Origin: Gammaproteobacteria bacterium UBA4421
GTDB lineage: Bacteria; Pseudomonadota; Gammaproteobacteria; Pseudomonadales; Azotimanducaceae
NCBI GenBank assembly: GCA_002389675.1
Contig: DGQF01000037.1
Location: forward strand, 1-64,000
Length of the DNA stretch: 64,000 nucleotides
Direction of reading: 5' to 3'
Under the pieces are notes generated by a model. The model saw nothing but the letters and a program-made list of their open reading frames with translations. It searched no databases and was not told the DNA's origin. Position numbers and translations under genes: made by a program. Each line of letters opens with the position of its first letter. Within the stretch, counting starts at the first letter, position 1. Of this stretch, positions 32,163 to 42,367 are shown in pieces.

Positions 32163-35129
32163 TTATTGACAGGCTTCACAATCGGGGTCATCGATTGAGC
32201 AAGCTAAAGGTATGGCAGCTGCTTGACCGAGCTGCAGGGTGGCGTCGTCAGTCTGGTTTTGGGGCTCTGGTGCAGCACTTTGCTGACTTGAGCTTTGCTC
32301 ACCTTGTGCCGAAACGGCGTTGAGCGTGCCCTGCGTCAACGTCGACTTTTCGGTGCTGGTTGCGCTTAATGCGCGCAGATAGTAGGTCGTTTTCAGGCCA
32401 CGCTGCCAAGCCATACGATAAGTAATATCGAGTTTCTTGCCTGAAGCTCCGGCGATATACAGGTTCAATGATTGCGCTTGGTCTATCCATTTTTGACGCC
32501 GACTGGCAGCGTCAACCAACCAACGGGGCTCCACTTCAAATGCTGTTGCATATCGTTGTTTAATGGCTGCGGGGATGCGCTCGATGGCTTGTAAGCTACC
32601 GTCATAATATTTCAAGTCATTAACCATGACCTTGTCCCATAATCCGATCTCTTTTAGATCTTTGACCATATATGGATTAACAACGGTAAACTCTCCTGAG
32701 AGGTTCGATTTAACATACAAATTTTGATAAGTCGGCTCGATAGATTGAGACACGCCTGTGATGTTCGCAATGGTTGCTGTAGGTGCGATAGCCATCACGT
32801 TTGAATTGCGCATTCCCCTGCTTTTTACTTTACCGCGTAATTTATCCCAGTCCAGAGTAGTACTGCGCTCGACATCTAGAAACGCCTCTCCCCGTTCTTT
32901 TTGCAGCATATTTATCGAATCGTAGGGTAGGATACCTTGACTCCATAACGATCCGGAAAAGCTTTCATACGCGCCTCTTTCCTTGGCCAGTTTGCTACTT
33001 GATTCAATGGCATAATAGCTAACGGCTTCCATGGATCGATCTGCAAATTCAACAGCGTCGTTTGATGCGTAGGAGTAACCCATCTTATAAAGCGCATCTT
33101 GGAACCCCATGATGCCTAGTCCGACCGGACGGTGGCGCATATTAGACGTGCGCGCTTGTGGTACAGAGTAGTAATTTATATCTATAACGTTATCGAGCAT
33201 GCGTACTGCGGTGCGGACAGTTTTCTTTAATTTCTTTAGATCCAGGCGCCCATCTTTAACATGCTGAACAAGATTGATAGATCCTAGGTTGCAGACAGCA
33301 ATTTCTTCTTCAGATGTGTTTAGGGTTATTTCGGTACATAGGTTAGAGGAATGCACTACCCCGATGTGTTGCTGTGGAGACCGCACGTTACAAGCGTCTT
33401 TGAAGGTGATCCACGGATGGCCTGTTTCAAATAGCATTGAAATCATTTTGCGCCATAGCTCGCTTGCTTTAATTCGCCGGTAAAGCTTGAGATCTCCGCT
33501 TTGCGTCAGCGCCTCATATTCAGCATATCGTTTTTCAAAGGCTTGGCCGTACAAGTCGTGAAGGTCTGGTGTATCGCTGGGTGAGAATAAGGTCCAATCG
33601 CCATCTTCCGTGACCCGTTTCATGAATAAATCTGGAATCCAGTTTGCAGTATTCATGTCATGGGTTCGGCGTCGATCGTCGCCTGTATTTTTTCTTAGCT
33701 CAAGAAATTCTTCTATGTCCAGGTGCCAGGTCTCTAAATAGGCGCAGACCGCCCCTTTGCGTTTGCCGCCTTGATTAACCGCAACGGCTGTATCATTGAT
33801 AACCTTTAAAAATGGCACAACACCTTGAGATTTTCCGTTAGTGCCTTTGATATAGGATCCCAATGCGCGCACGGGTGTCCAGTCGTTCCCTAAACCACCG
33901 GCCCACTTGGATAACATGGCATTGTCATGAATCGAATTGTAAATGCCGTCGAGATTATCCGGGACGGTAGTTAAAAAGCACGAAGACAGCTGCGGCCGCA
34001 GGGTACCCGAATTAAATAAAGTGGGTGTGGAGCTCATATAGTCGAAGGACGAAAGTAAGTCGTAAAATTCTATGGCCCTTTCGTTTTTGTCAACTTCTGC
34101 GGCGGCAAGGCCCATAGCGACCCGCATGAAAAATATCTGTGGTAATTCGAAGCGGACTTCATTGCTGTGGATGAAATAACGGTCGTAGAGTGTTTGCAGC
34201 CCCAGATATGTGAAATCGAGATCTCTCTCTGGTTTAAGTGCAGCGCCTAACAGGCTGAAATCGAAATCTAGAAGATCCGACGCCAACAATTCAAGTGCTA
34301 CACCCTTGTTGATATACGCTTCAAGTGCTTGCGGATATACCTTTGTCATTTGTGCTTGGGTGGCACTTTGTGAGGTCCCGCTTTGGTCTATATCAAGAAA
34401 TGTCAGCGCTTCGGTTCGCAATTCGTCCAGCAATAAACGGGAGGTGACAAATGTGTAATTGGGCTCTTCCTCAACGAGGGTTCGAGCCGTTATGAGGACT
34501 GAGGTTGCCACATCGGTGGTGGAGATGCCGTCATACATATTCTGCATCGATTCTTTAATGATCCGCTCTGCGTCTACATCAGTCAGGCCAGCGCAGGCCT
34601 CGGTAATGATCGTACGCAACCTTGGGATATCTAGAGGTTCGTTGAGCCCCTGTGCGTTGACTACAGTCAGCGTTGCTTGGTTGTCTTGGGACGGGCTTTC
34701 GTCTTTTTGCTTGCGTGCTAGGGTACGCTCTTCCCTGTAGAGCACATAAGCGCGAGTGACTTTATGTTCGCCAGACCGCATTAATGCCAATTCTACCTGA
34801 TCTTGTACGTCCTCGATGTGCAGCGTTCCACCGGAGGGCAGGCGTCGCAAAAAAGTAGTTGATACCTGTTCGGTTAGCGCCTTTACCAGTTCACGTATAC
34901 GTGGCGAGGCGGCTGCGGTACCGCCTTCGACAGCTAAAAACGCTTTGGTTAAAGCGATCGCAATTTTATCGTCGGTGTAGGGGGCTACGGTTCCATTGCG
35001 TTTGATTATTTTCAGTTGGCCCGGCGCAGTCGCTGTTAATGACGGTGTAAGTGTTGCGGTCAGTGCTCTGTCATCGGCTACTGGCGCTTGTGTACCGCTT
35101 TGTGGTGCTGCCTGCCCATCAGTTTGCAT
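32163..35129 (-). CDS. nrdA: Class Ia ribonucleotide reductase, alpha subunit NrdA
   Basis: 988 residues. Two ATP-cone domains lie at the N-terminus (about 38-135 and 148-235), the first with KIIKRNGTVAPYTDDKI; this is the Pseudomonas-type layout. The catalytic barrel has QLSSCFLTT, SSNLCTEITLN (the Asn-Cys-Glu trio) and the loop region APTATIANITGVSQSIEP. A long Ser/Gln-rich linker leads to the thioredoxin-accessible tail DPDCEACQ. AAAGGA precedes the ATG. It is the first gene of the nrdAB unit, and its upstream region carries candidate DnaA and NrdR sites. Confidence 0.96.
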   Translation of the reverse strand: MQTDGQAAPQSGTQAPVADDRALTATLTPSLTATAPGQLKIIKRNGTVAPYTDDKIAIALTKAFLAVEGGTAAASPRIRELVKALTEQVSTTFLRRLPSGGTLHIEDVQDQVELALMRSGEHKVTRAYVLYREERTLARKQKDESPSQDNQATLTVVNAQGLNEPLDIPRLRTIITEACAGLTDVDAERIIKESMQNMYDGISTTDVATSVLITARTLVEEEPNYTFVTSRLLLDELRTEALTFLDIDQSGTSQSATQAQMTKVYPQALEAYINKGVALELLASDLLDFDFSLLGAALKPERDLDFTYLGLQTLYDRYFIHSNEVRFELPQIFFMRVAMGLAAAEVDKNERAIEFYDLLSSFDYMSSTPTLFNSGTLRPQLSSCFLTTVPDNLDGIYNSIHDNAMLSKWAGGLGNDWTPVRALGSYIKGTNGKSQGVVPFLKVINDTAVAVNQGGKRKGAVCAYLETWHLDIEEFLELRKNTGDDRRRTHDMNTANWIPDLFMKRVTEDGDWTLFSPSDTPDLHDLYGQAFEKRYAEYEALTQSGDLKLYRRIKASELWRKMISMLFETGHPWITFKDACNVRSPQQHIGVVHSSNLCTEITLNTSEEEIAVCNLGSINLVQHVKDGRLDLKKLKKTVRTAVRMLDNVIDINYYSVPQARTSNMRHRPVGLGIMGFQDALYKMGYSYASNDAVEFADRSMEAVSYYAIESSSKLAKERGAYESFSGSLWSQGILPYDSINMLQKERGEAFLDVERSTTLDWDKLRGKVKSRGMRNSNVMAIAPTATIANITGVSQSIEPTYQNLYVKSNLSGEFTVVNPYMVKDLKEIGLWDKVMVNDLKYYDGSLQAIERIPAAIKQRYATAFEVEPRWLVDAASRRQKWIDQAQSLNLYIAGASGKKLDITYRMAWQRGLKTTYYLRALSATSTEKSTLTQGTLNAVSAQGEQSSSQQSAAPEPQNQTDDATLQLGQAAAIPLACSIDDPDCEACQ

Positions 35130-35576
35130 AATTTTGGTCCTTTGTCATGACGTCACGATCTGGCGTTTGGTGGTGTTATTGTGCTTATAAATTTTTGTAA
35201 TCTGCTGCGATTCTCAACACACAGGAGCTTAGAGGTTTCTTGATCTGTTCGTGCTTTGCGAAGATGCATTTTTGCCTTGGACGCGTGAGCAATTTACGAA
35301 ATAAAACTGACAGAGATCAAGCGTGGAAACCCCACATGTTGTTATTTTCCTTCCTACGAAACACAAGATAATGGGAATTTTAGCGCATTGCAACATTTTG
35401 TCTGTGGATAAGTTGTGGGTGGCTACTGTATGTTTTGTGTGGCGTTAGAAGTGGCTCATTCCCCGCTCTGATAAGTCCTGCGGGGCGTGACATGCGGATA
35501 AAAAAGGCGTTAGAGGTTAACCGCTGGGTGTATTATGTCGAGCAGGAGTCAATTATCGGAGCTCAAGGGGGGACGC
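35130..35576. other. Divergent intergenic region between nrdA and glpK
   Basis: 447 bases without a gene. The nrdA half holds the promoter described separately and a long leader with no other clear feature. The glpK half holds a CCCCGC/GCGGGG hairpin (35461-35485) in the expected glpK leader; it could affect translation or stability. No clear GlpR or Crp operator was recognised. Confidence 0.5.
35361..35411 (-). promoter_or_regulatory. nrdAB promoter with DnaA box and NrdR-like box
   Basis: Read leftward, TTGCAA (35388-35393) and TATCTT (35365-35370) are 17 bases apart and fit a sigma-70 promoter. TATCTTGTGT with its flank (35361-35376) matches about 12 of 16 positions of the NrdR-box pattern and would cover the -10 element. 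A perfect DnaA box, TTATCCACA (35411-35403), lies just upstream of the -35. Both factors are known regulators of nrd genes in other bacteria. The implied leader is about 230 bases long. Confidence 0.6.
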
Positions 35577-37076
35577 ATGCCGTATATCATGTCGCTGGAT
35601 CAGGGTACGTCAAGCAGTCGGGCGGTTATTTACTCGCTGGATGGCCAAGTGATTGCGGTGGCTCAGCATATGCTTGATTTGCTTCATCCGGCTGACGGGT
35701 GGGTTGAACAAGATCCAGAGGCGATTTGGCAAACAACCTTAAAGGCCGGGCGGGAGGTGATAGGTCAAGCCGCGATCGATCCGGCGGATATTGCCTGTAT
35801 CGGTATCACTAATCAGCGAGAAACCAGTCTGATGTGGGACCGAGAGAGCTCTGCATGTGTTTATAACGCGATCGTTTGGCAAGATCGGCGAACGGCTGGT
35901 CTGTGTGCAGATATGCGAGCCGATTCGCTAAACGGACAGCCCTTAGAGGCGGCGTTGGTTGAGCGCACCGGGTTGGTGATTGACCCATATTTCTCATCCA
36001 CTAAAGTCGCTTGGATGGCACAAAATATAGAGGGTGTGCAAGAGGCAGCGCGCAGGGGTGATTTGGCGTTTGGCACAGTCGACAGTTTTTTGATCTGGCG
36101 TTTGACCCTAGGCTGTTCCCATGTCACAGATGCGACGAATGCAAGCCGAACTCAGCTATTTGATATTCGCCAACAGCGCTGGAGTGAGGAGTTGCTCGCT
36201 TATTTTGACATCCCCATAAATGTGTTGCCCCGTGTGTGTGATAGTGCCGGTGTGTTTGGTGTTGCAGACTCCCGATGGTTTGGCGCTGAAATACCCATCA
36301 CCGGTGTTGCTGGAGATCAACAGGCAGCACTGATTGGTCAAGGTTGTTTGGCCTCTGGTCTAACCAAAAGCACATACGGCACGGGTTGCTTTGTGATGGC
36401 CAACACCGGCCAAAATATGATTCTGTCGTCAGAGAAGCTGTTGACGACAGTGGCCTTTCGAATCGGCGGTCGAACGACTTACGCTTTGGAAGGCAGTATT
36501 TTCACTGCCGGTGTGGCCATAAAATGGTTGCGGGATCAATTGGGGTTGATCGAGACGCCCGCGGATACGCAGGCGGCGTTCGACAGAACCAATGGCGATG
36601 CGCAAGGTGTCTTTGTAGTCCCGGCGTTCACCGGATTGGGCGCGCCTCACTGGCAGCCAGATGTTCGCGGTTTGATTACGGGTCTGAGCTTAAGCACCAA
36701 CCGTGACCACCTGTTGACAGCATTTTTACAAAGCGTTGTTTTTCAAACCCAAGCATTGTTGGCCGCCATGGTAAAAGACGGCGCTGTCATCGATCGTCTG
36801 CGAATTGATGGGGGCATGGTGATCAATGAGGCGTTGTGTCAATTTTTGGCCGATATTATAGACGTGCCGGTCGAGCGGCCGGCAAATATCGAAAGCACTT
36901 CGCTGGGCGCCGCAATGTTAGCGGGCGTCGGCCATTCGATTTATCCTGATTTGCTCAGTGCCTGGCCATCTGATCAAGGGCACCAAGAATTTTCGCCGCA
37001 ACTCGAAGCGCATCGGCGGGACGATCTGGTTGGTGGTTATCAGCAAGCGGTCGCACAAGTTCTTGCAAATATCTAA
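35577..37076 (+). CDS. glpK: Glycerol kinase GlpK
   Basis: 499 residues, the usual length. The ATG at 35577 has a GGGG-rich ribosome site and starts the family signature YIMSLDQGTSSSRA (phosphate-binding loop 8-15). GITNQRETSLMWD, IVWQDRRTAG, VDSFLIWRLT, DATNASRTQLFD and TKSTYGTGCFVMANTG are all diagnostic. It phosphorylates glycerol to glycerol 3-phosphate for lipid synthesis or catabolism. The usual partners glpF, glpD and glpR are not adjacent, so uptake and oxidation genes must be elsewhere. Confidence 0.94.
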   Translation: MPYIMSLDQGTSSSRAVIYSLDGQVIAVAQHMLDLLHPADGWVEQDPEAIWQTTLKAGREVIGQAAIDPADIACIGITNQRETSLMWDRESSACVYNAIVWQDRRTAGLCADMRADSLNGQPLEAALVERTGLVIDPYFSSTKVAWMAQNIEGVQEAARRGDLAFGTVDSFLIWRLTLGCSHVTDATNASRTQLFDIRQQRWSEELLAYFDIPINVLPRVCDSAGVFGVADSRWFGAEIPITGVAGDQQAALIGQGCLASGLTKSTYGTGCFVMANTGQNMILSSEKLLTTVAFRIGGRTTYALEGSIFTAGVAIKWLRDQLGLIETPADTQAAFDRTNGDAQGVFVVPAFTGLGAPHWQPDVRGLITGLSLSTNRDHLLTAFLQSVVFQTQALLAAMVKDGAVIDRLRIDGGMVINEALCQFLADIIDVPVERPANIESTSLGAAMLAGVGHSIYPDLLSAWPSDQGHQEFSPQLEAHRRDDLVGGYQQAVAQVLANI

Positions 37077-37150
37077 AGAGCCCTAATTTCAATTACAGAT
37101 CGGTTACAGTTTGGTGCGTTGTGCGAGATTCCATTCCGTAAGATAGGGGG

Positions 37151-38251
37151 ATGGATAATCGGCAATCAACTCAACCCAGACACCCCAAGCAGAGATTAGT
37201 CACTGCGGGTATAGCCTTGATGGCTTGTTTGGTGCCTGTGGGGCAGATTTTTTCTGAAGGATGGTCTAACCCGCTCATCGGTACCCATCTAGTACAAGGT
37301 CTGGCATGGGCGTTGGTTTTGATTGGCATGGCGATTGCGGCTGAGAAATACCATCAGCTGCGCGGTCATGATTTGCTGGTGTTGCAAGTGCTGTGGTGTA
37401 ATTTGGGCGCAATCACGTTTGCCGGTGTCACTCCGGAAGCGCTGCGTCCGCTTCTTTTGATCGTTCCGCTGGTGGGTGTGATGTACGCTGCGCTTTATGT
37501 GGCACGCAGGCAATTAATCCTACTAATGGTGCTGACTTTGCTGCTGCATGGGATAGCAGTCTTAAATGGACTGTCCTTCCCAGAGTTCGATTTAAGCATC
37601 TCGATTTTTTCTAGTTTGGTGTATCTTTTATTCATGGCGGCGTTTTTTGCGATTTCCACCACTTTACAGGGGTTGCGCGACGGGTTGATAGAAAGTAACC
37701 AGAAGCTCCACGCCGAGGTAGAAGACTTCCGGGAAATGGCGCTGAAAGATGAATTAACTGGGCTCGATAATCGTCGCTCGGTGATGGAATTTTTGGCGCG
37801 CCAGATTGCACTGGTCGATCGCGGGCAGGTGTCATTTGCGCTGTGTTATGTCGACATTGATCACTTTAAAGCGATTAATGATCAGTTTGGTCATTTCGTT
37901 GGAGATGATGTACTACAGCGGTTTTCGAAGTTGGCAAAATCGGCTGCACGCAGCGCTGATATAGTGGCTCGTTTTGGCGGCGAGGAGTTTGTAATTGTGC
38001 TTGTCGGCGGAACAGCGGAAACGGCGAAGCAGTTTGCGATTCGGTTGATCGCGCAGGCGCGCAATTTAGCTATCGCCAGCGAAAGCCAAAACGTTGGGTT
38101 CACCGTGTCGATCGGTGTTGCTCAGTATCTTCCCGGTGAGGGGATAGATAGTGTGATTGCGCGCGCTGATGATGCGCTTTATGGAGCCAAACGAGCAGGT
38201 CGAGATGGCGTTCAGGTGTCCTCATCTATGCCGTTAAGAGCGATCAGATAA
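37151..38251 (+). CDS. Membrane diguanylate cyclase (GGDEF)
   Basis: 366 residues. About six hydrophobic helices (17-35, 50-65, 74-93, 100-117, 121-140, 151-171) form a membrane sensor without a recognised domain name. A short coiled coil leads to a GGDEF domain: DELTGLDNRRS (200-210), DIDHFKAINDQFGH and the active site GGEEF (276-280). The product-inhibition site RxxD is present as RSAD (267-270). It should make cyclic-di-GMP and be feedback-inhibited. It is followed by a large PilZ/GGDEF/EAL protein gene, so the two likely form a local signalling pair. Confidence 0.9.
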   Translation: MDNRQSTQPRHPKQRLVTAGIALMACLVPVGQIFSEGWSNPLIGTHLVQGLAWALVLIGMAIAAEKYHQLRGHDLLVLQVLWCNLGAITFAGVTPEALRPLLLIVPLVGVMYAALYVARRQLILLMVLTLLLHGIAVLNGLSFPEFDLSISIFSSLVYLLFMAAFFAISTTLQGLRDGLIESNQKLHAEVEDFREMALKDELTGLDNRRSVMEFLARQIALVDRGQVSFALCYVDIDHFKAINDQFGHFVGDDVLQRFSKLAKSAARSADIVARFGGEEFVIVLVGGTAETAKQFAIRLIAQARNLAIASESQNVGFTVSIGVAQYLPGEGIDSVIARADDALYGAKRAGRDGVQVSSSMPLRAIR

Positions 38252-38321
38252 TGGTCGAGGCCCATCAGGCATTGTCGTGGGCGATCACGGCGTGTTTTGC
38301 AATGCCGGTAGGTAAGGTATT

Positions 38322-41300
38322 GTGGCAGCGTTGGCTCAGCAGTTTGTGGAAAAGGATGACACAGCTTTGAATCGTCGCAAGCATATTAGGCAACCGGCGC
38401 AGCTGCCTGCCTTGGTTCACCCGCCCAGAGGCCGTTCTTGGCTTTGTTCGATAAGAGATTTTTGTGAAAACGGTATGCTCCTTGTCGGCAACGAGGGGTC
38501 ACGATCTTTGCATTCCAGCGGAATATCTATCGCCGCTGGAGATGAGGTTTCACTGCATTTTTCAGTGCCCACTGCCAACAATCTGCAGAGTTACCGGTTA
38601 CCAGCCAGGGTGGTTCGGGTGCTGGGCGCAGGTGACGGACTGGGCGTCTTTTTTGCAAAGGCGCTGCAGCGGGAGGTTTTTTCCGCGCTGGCGGCGTCGG
38701 CCGCTGAACAAGCAGCTCAAGCACCTGTCTTTAGTGAGCCAAGTGTCGCGGAATTGCCTGATGTTCATCTCAACAAGCCAATGCGAGCCTCGCGACCCGA
38801 TTCCGGGTTGTCACCAGATCAGGCGAAAGAACTGACCCAGAGTATACAAGCGCTCATCACACGCGCGCTGGCGCCTCTGAGCCAACGGTTTTGCGAAGTG
38901 GCCGCGCAGGAGATGTTGATCAGTGCTCGTGATGCGTCGTCTAATGATATGCAGACATGCTATTTCGGTGGTTTAAGCGCGTTGGAAACCCGTGCGGCCA
39001 GTTTTAGCGAAAAATTTGCAGCTGGCATTGCCCTCCAACTTCAAGAAGTGTCGGATGTCGAGGCGGTTTTAGAGCGCAGGCGTAAGCGGGACGCAAGTCA
39101 GGTAAAAAGTAAAACGCTACAACTGGTCGATACAGCTGAATTCGAACAGTGGTTGGTAGTTGCGGAAAAAATTTCGAAGACTGAAACCCGTTTTAAAGAG
39201 GCTGTTTTGGACATGCGCGCTCAATTTGGTCTGATTGCCAAGCCTTGGACTCACAAAGATGTGATACCGGTCGGTCCAGCGGCATTTTGGTGGGCATTTG
39301 ATGATGCCCAGCAGGTTTTCGATTTTGACGATAGGTTGCGCAAACCGATTTTCACTCTATTTGAGGATCAGCTACATCAAACGCTGGGGGTGCTGTATCA
39401 GGAGTTGAATCAATTATTTGAAGCTCATCAAGCAATGCCCGCACTCGAAGGGTTACGTGACGAGCTGCAGCCCAGAGTTGTTCGCCCCGATCCGGCAGAT
39501 GATGGCGTGGCACTTGGATACGATCAGCAAGTGGACCCACCCGTCCAGAAAACGCCGGCGAGCGTCGATGTGACAAGTGTCGGCACATCATCACAGCTGT
39601 ACACGCGGAGCTCCGCATCCGGCGGTGTGTCTGCCTATGAACGTGTGCGAGGTATTTTGGCGGGTCGCGCAATGGCCGGCGAGAGCGGATTGACGCAATC
39701 TGTTTTTGGTGCCGCTGCGCCTGCGACAGAGGTCTATGGGGCAGAAGATATTGTCAACGCGTTGACTGCGCTGGAGCAAGAGCCCGTGGTTCAGGGTGCT
39801 GCGAGGGGTTCGTTGGGGCCGCGGTTAATAAACACACTAAAAGCGCAATTTGGCGAGAATAAAGGCTTGAGCAGTGACGATCTTGAAACGCTGCAGGTCA
39901 TGCAAGGGTTGATGGACTCTCTTGTTGAGGATCCGTTGATCACGGAGGGCGTTCGCCAATGGGTCCAACGTCTGGAAATCACCCTCAACAAACTGGCGGC
40001 CAGAGAACCGGAATTTCTTGCAAGTGATTCGAGCTCGCCGCACAGCGCGATGCAAATGTTGAATCAGCTGGCCCGGTTGGGCGGCAGTCAAGACGTGATA
40101 GCGGGTATCGACCGGAATGTTGGGCGTCGGGTTGATGAGTTATTACAGCGAGTAGTGCAGGAGTATGACGACAACCCGGACGTCTTTGCCGAGACCGTTA
40201 AGGCGCTGTACCCGTTAATTGACCTTCAGGCAAAGGGTTATCGTAGCAATCTCGAACGTACTGTTCGGGCAAGTGAAGGCCAACAAAAGCTGCAGCGTGC
40301 TCGTGGGGCAGTAGTGCAGGCCGTCGGGGAAATTATTGCTGATCATGACGTGCCCCAGGTGGTGTTGAACTTACTCAACCCAGGATGGCGTAACCTGCTC
40401 GTAAATACGCATTTAAGACAAGGGGGCGAAGGCGCTGAGTGGTTGGATCGACTGGCGGTAATTAGTCAACTAAATAGGCAGATGACGGGCGCGCTTGGGG
40501 AAGGTGGACAGGACTATGTTGAGCCTGAAGTGTTGCTCAGGGTTGTCTTGGAAGGTCTCGATAGCATTAGTTTTGACCCGAGTAAGCGGGAGCCTTTGAT
40601 TGCACAAATGTCGAACGTACTCGTTGGCGATCCGACAGGCCAAAAAATTCCTCCTGAGCTGGTCCGAGTCTCTCCTGATATGGTTGGTGCGGTGTTGGGT
40701 TTGAGTGAATCGGAAAATTTTTCCTCGGAATCTAAGCACGAAGAGGATCCGCCGGAGGTTGACTGGACTCGCTGGCTAGAGAGGGTTCGCCAACTGCAGG
40801 TTGGCGATTGGCTGGCTACCTCTGATCGTTCCGGCCGCCCGCAGCTTTTGTCGCTCGGTTTTGTGGCGGATGACGCGTCTTTTTTTGTTTGGGTTAATCG
40901 CAAAGGCGTCAAGACACTAGAGTATACATCCAAATCGTTAGCGCTGGATCTGAGTACGCAGCGCGTTAAATTGCTCGACGATTATGAATTGCCCCTGCTC
41001 GAACGCGCCTCCCAACGTATGTTGGATAACTTGCATCAGCAGCTGGCTTTTCAGGCAACACATGATGATTTAACTCAGCTGATCAACCGTAAAGAGTTTG
41101 AACGGCGTATTGTCCGGGCCGTGGCGCGTTCGAAGGTGCAAGGTATAACTTACGCGCTGTTTCACTTAGACCTTGACCAGTTCAACCTGATCAACAATAT
41201 CAGCGGTCAGGATGCAGGCGATGCGTTGCTGCGCGCCGTAAGTGCTGCGCTGGTAGCCACGTTTAAGGGCGCCGCCTACACAATCGCGCGCCTTGGTGGC

Positions 41301-42350
41301 GACGAGTTTGGTCTTTTGACCGAAGGGGTGGAAACGGCAAATGTTGGCACCTTAGTGGAGAAGGTTAGGTCGACCGTCAGCGATACCGAGTTTGTTTGGC
41401 AGGGGCGGCCACATAGCGTTGCGGTCAGTGGCGGGATGGTATTGATTGATCAGCGGTCGAAAGATGTTAACAGCGTTATGCAATATGTGGATGAGGCTCG
41501 CCATTTTGCCAAAGATGCTGGTCGTAATCGAATCAAAGAATATGAGTTTGACGATGAATCGCTGATAGAGCGGCACAACGCCATGCAGTGGGTTGCGCAA
41601 TTAGATTCCGCGTTGCGGGAAAACCGTCTGGTGCTCAATGGTCAGAAAATTCAGCCGGTGGTTGATGGTAGCGACGGTGATAGGTCCCAAACGCATTATG
41701 AAATATTGCTCACTCTTGTAGACGAGTCTGGCGCTTTGGTGCCGCCCGATGAGTTCATAGCGGCAGCAGAAACCTTTAATCGAATGACTATGATAGATCG
41801 CTGGGTGATTGAAAATTTATTTCAATGGATGGCAGAAAACCGAGCTTGCCTCGATGATTTTGGTGGTTTTTCGGTAAATGTCTCGGGTGCTTCGGTCAAC
41901 GACGCGTCGTTTCCTGATTTCATTTTGGAGCAAATGGCACGGACGGAAGTGCCGACATCTAAAATATGTTTTGAAATTACAGAAACGGTGGCCATTGGGA
42001 ATCTAGATAATGCGGTCGACTTCATGAACCGTTTGCGAATTGTAGGGTGCAGTTTTGCGCTGGATGATTTTGGTACCGGTCTTTCCTCTTATTCGTACTT
42101 GCGAAATTTGCCGGTCGACTATGTGAAAATTGACGGCGTTTTCGTGAAGGATATGGTTGATAACGCAGCCGACCACGCGGTGGTGAGATCGATCAATGAA
42201 TTGAGCCATCATATGGGCAAACTTACGATTGCTGAGTATGTTGAAAGTCCTGCGTGCTTGGAGGCGCTGCGAGCACTAGGTGTTGATTATGTGCAGGGTT
42301 TTCAGATCAGTCGGCCAACACCTCTGAAGGATCTTGTGATAGGCGACTGA
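38322..42350 (+). CDS. PilZ - DUF1631 - GGDEF - EAL cyclic-di-GMP protein
   Basis: 1342 residues from a GTG with GGTAAGG upstream. An N-terminal PilZ domain (about 17-115) has the RxxxR site (Arg20/Arg24) and DFCENG, with Cys in the usual Ser place. A long helical DUF1631 region spans about 150-830. A GGDEF domain follows with intact GGDEF (992-996) but no RxxD inhibitory site. The EAL domain begins YEILL (Glu1127) instead of EALLR and keeps FEITET (Glu1218), the DDFG pair (1248-1249), YVKIDG, and Glu in AEYVES. Both catalytic domains could be active. The protein can thus bind, make and degrade cyclic-di-GMP. Confidence 0.88.
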   Translation: MAALAQQFVEKDDTALNRRKHIRQPAQLPALVHPPRGRSWLCSIRDFCENGMLLVGNEGSRSLHSSGISIAAGDEVSLHFSVPTANNLQSYRLPARVVRVLGAGDGLGVFFAKALQREVFSALAASAAEQAAQAPVFSEPSVAELPDVHLNKPMRASRPDSGLSPDQAKELTQSIQALITRALAPLSQRFCEVAAQEMLISARDASSNDMQTCYFGGLSALETRAASFSEKFAAGIALQLQEVSDVEAVLERRRKRDASQVKSKTLQLVDTAEFEQWLVVAEKISKTETRFKEAVLDMRAQFGLIAKPWTHKDVIPVGPAAFWWAFDDAQQVFDFDDRLRKPIFTLFEDQLHQTLGVLYQELNQLFEAHQAMPALEGLRDELQPRVVRPDPADDGVALGYDQQVDPPVQKTPASVDVTSVGTSSQLYTRSSASGGVSAYERVRGILAGRAMAGESGLTQSVFGAAAPATEVYGAEDIVNALTALEQEPVVQGAARGSLGPRLINTLKAQFGENKGLSSDDLETLQVMQGLMDSLVEDPLITEGVRQWVQRLEITLNKLAAREPEFLASDSSSPHSAMQMLNQLARLGGSQDVIAGIDRNVGRRVDELLQRVVQEYDDNPDVFAETVKALYPLIDLQAKGYRSNLERTVRASEGQQKLQRARGAVVQAVGEIIADHDVPQVVLNLLNPGWRNLLVNTHLRQGGEGAEWLDRLAVISQLNRQMTGALGEGGQDYVEPEVLLRVVLEGLDSISFDPSKREPLIAQMSNVLVGDPTGQKIPPELVRVSPDMVGAVLGLSESENFSSESKHEEDPPEVDWTRWLERVRQLQVGDWLATSDRSGRPQLLSLGFVADDASFFVWVNRKGVKTLEYTSKSLALDLSTQRVKLLDDYELPLLERASQRMLDNLHQQLAFQATHDDLTQLINRKEFERRIVRAVARSKVQGITYALFHLDLDQFNLINNISGQDAGDALLRAVSAALVATFKGAAYTIARLGGDEFGLLTEGVETANVGTLVEKVRSTVSDTEFVWQGRPHSVAVSGGMVLIDQRSKDVNSVMQYVDEARHFAKDAGRNRIKEYEFDDESLIERHNAMQWVAQLDSALRENRLVLNGQKIQPVVDGSDGDRSQTHYEILLTLVDESGALVPPDEFIAAAETFNRMTMIDRWVIENLFQWMAENRACLDDFGGFSVNVSGASVNDASFPDFILEQMARTEVPTSKICFEITETVAIGNLDNAVDFMNRLRIVGCSFALDDFGTGLSSYSYLRNLPVDYVKIDGVFVKDMVDNAADHAVVRSINELSHHMGKLTIAEYVESPACLEALRALGVDYVQGFQISRPTPLKDLVIGD

Positions 42351-42367
42351 ATTAACGCTTTCTATTA

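Noticed and set aside
35392..35408. A second NrdR box one spacing upstream of the first
   Set aside because: Only a few of the 16 positions match; it overlaps the DnaA box and cannot be supported.
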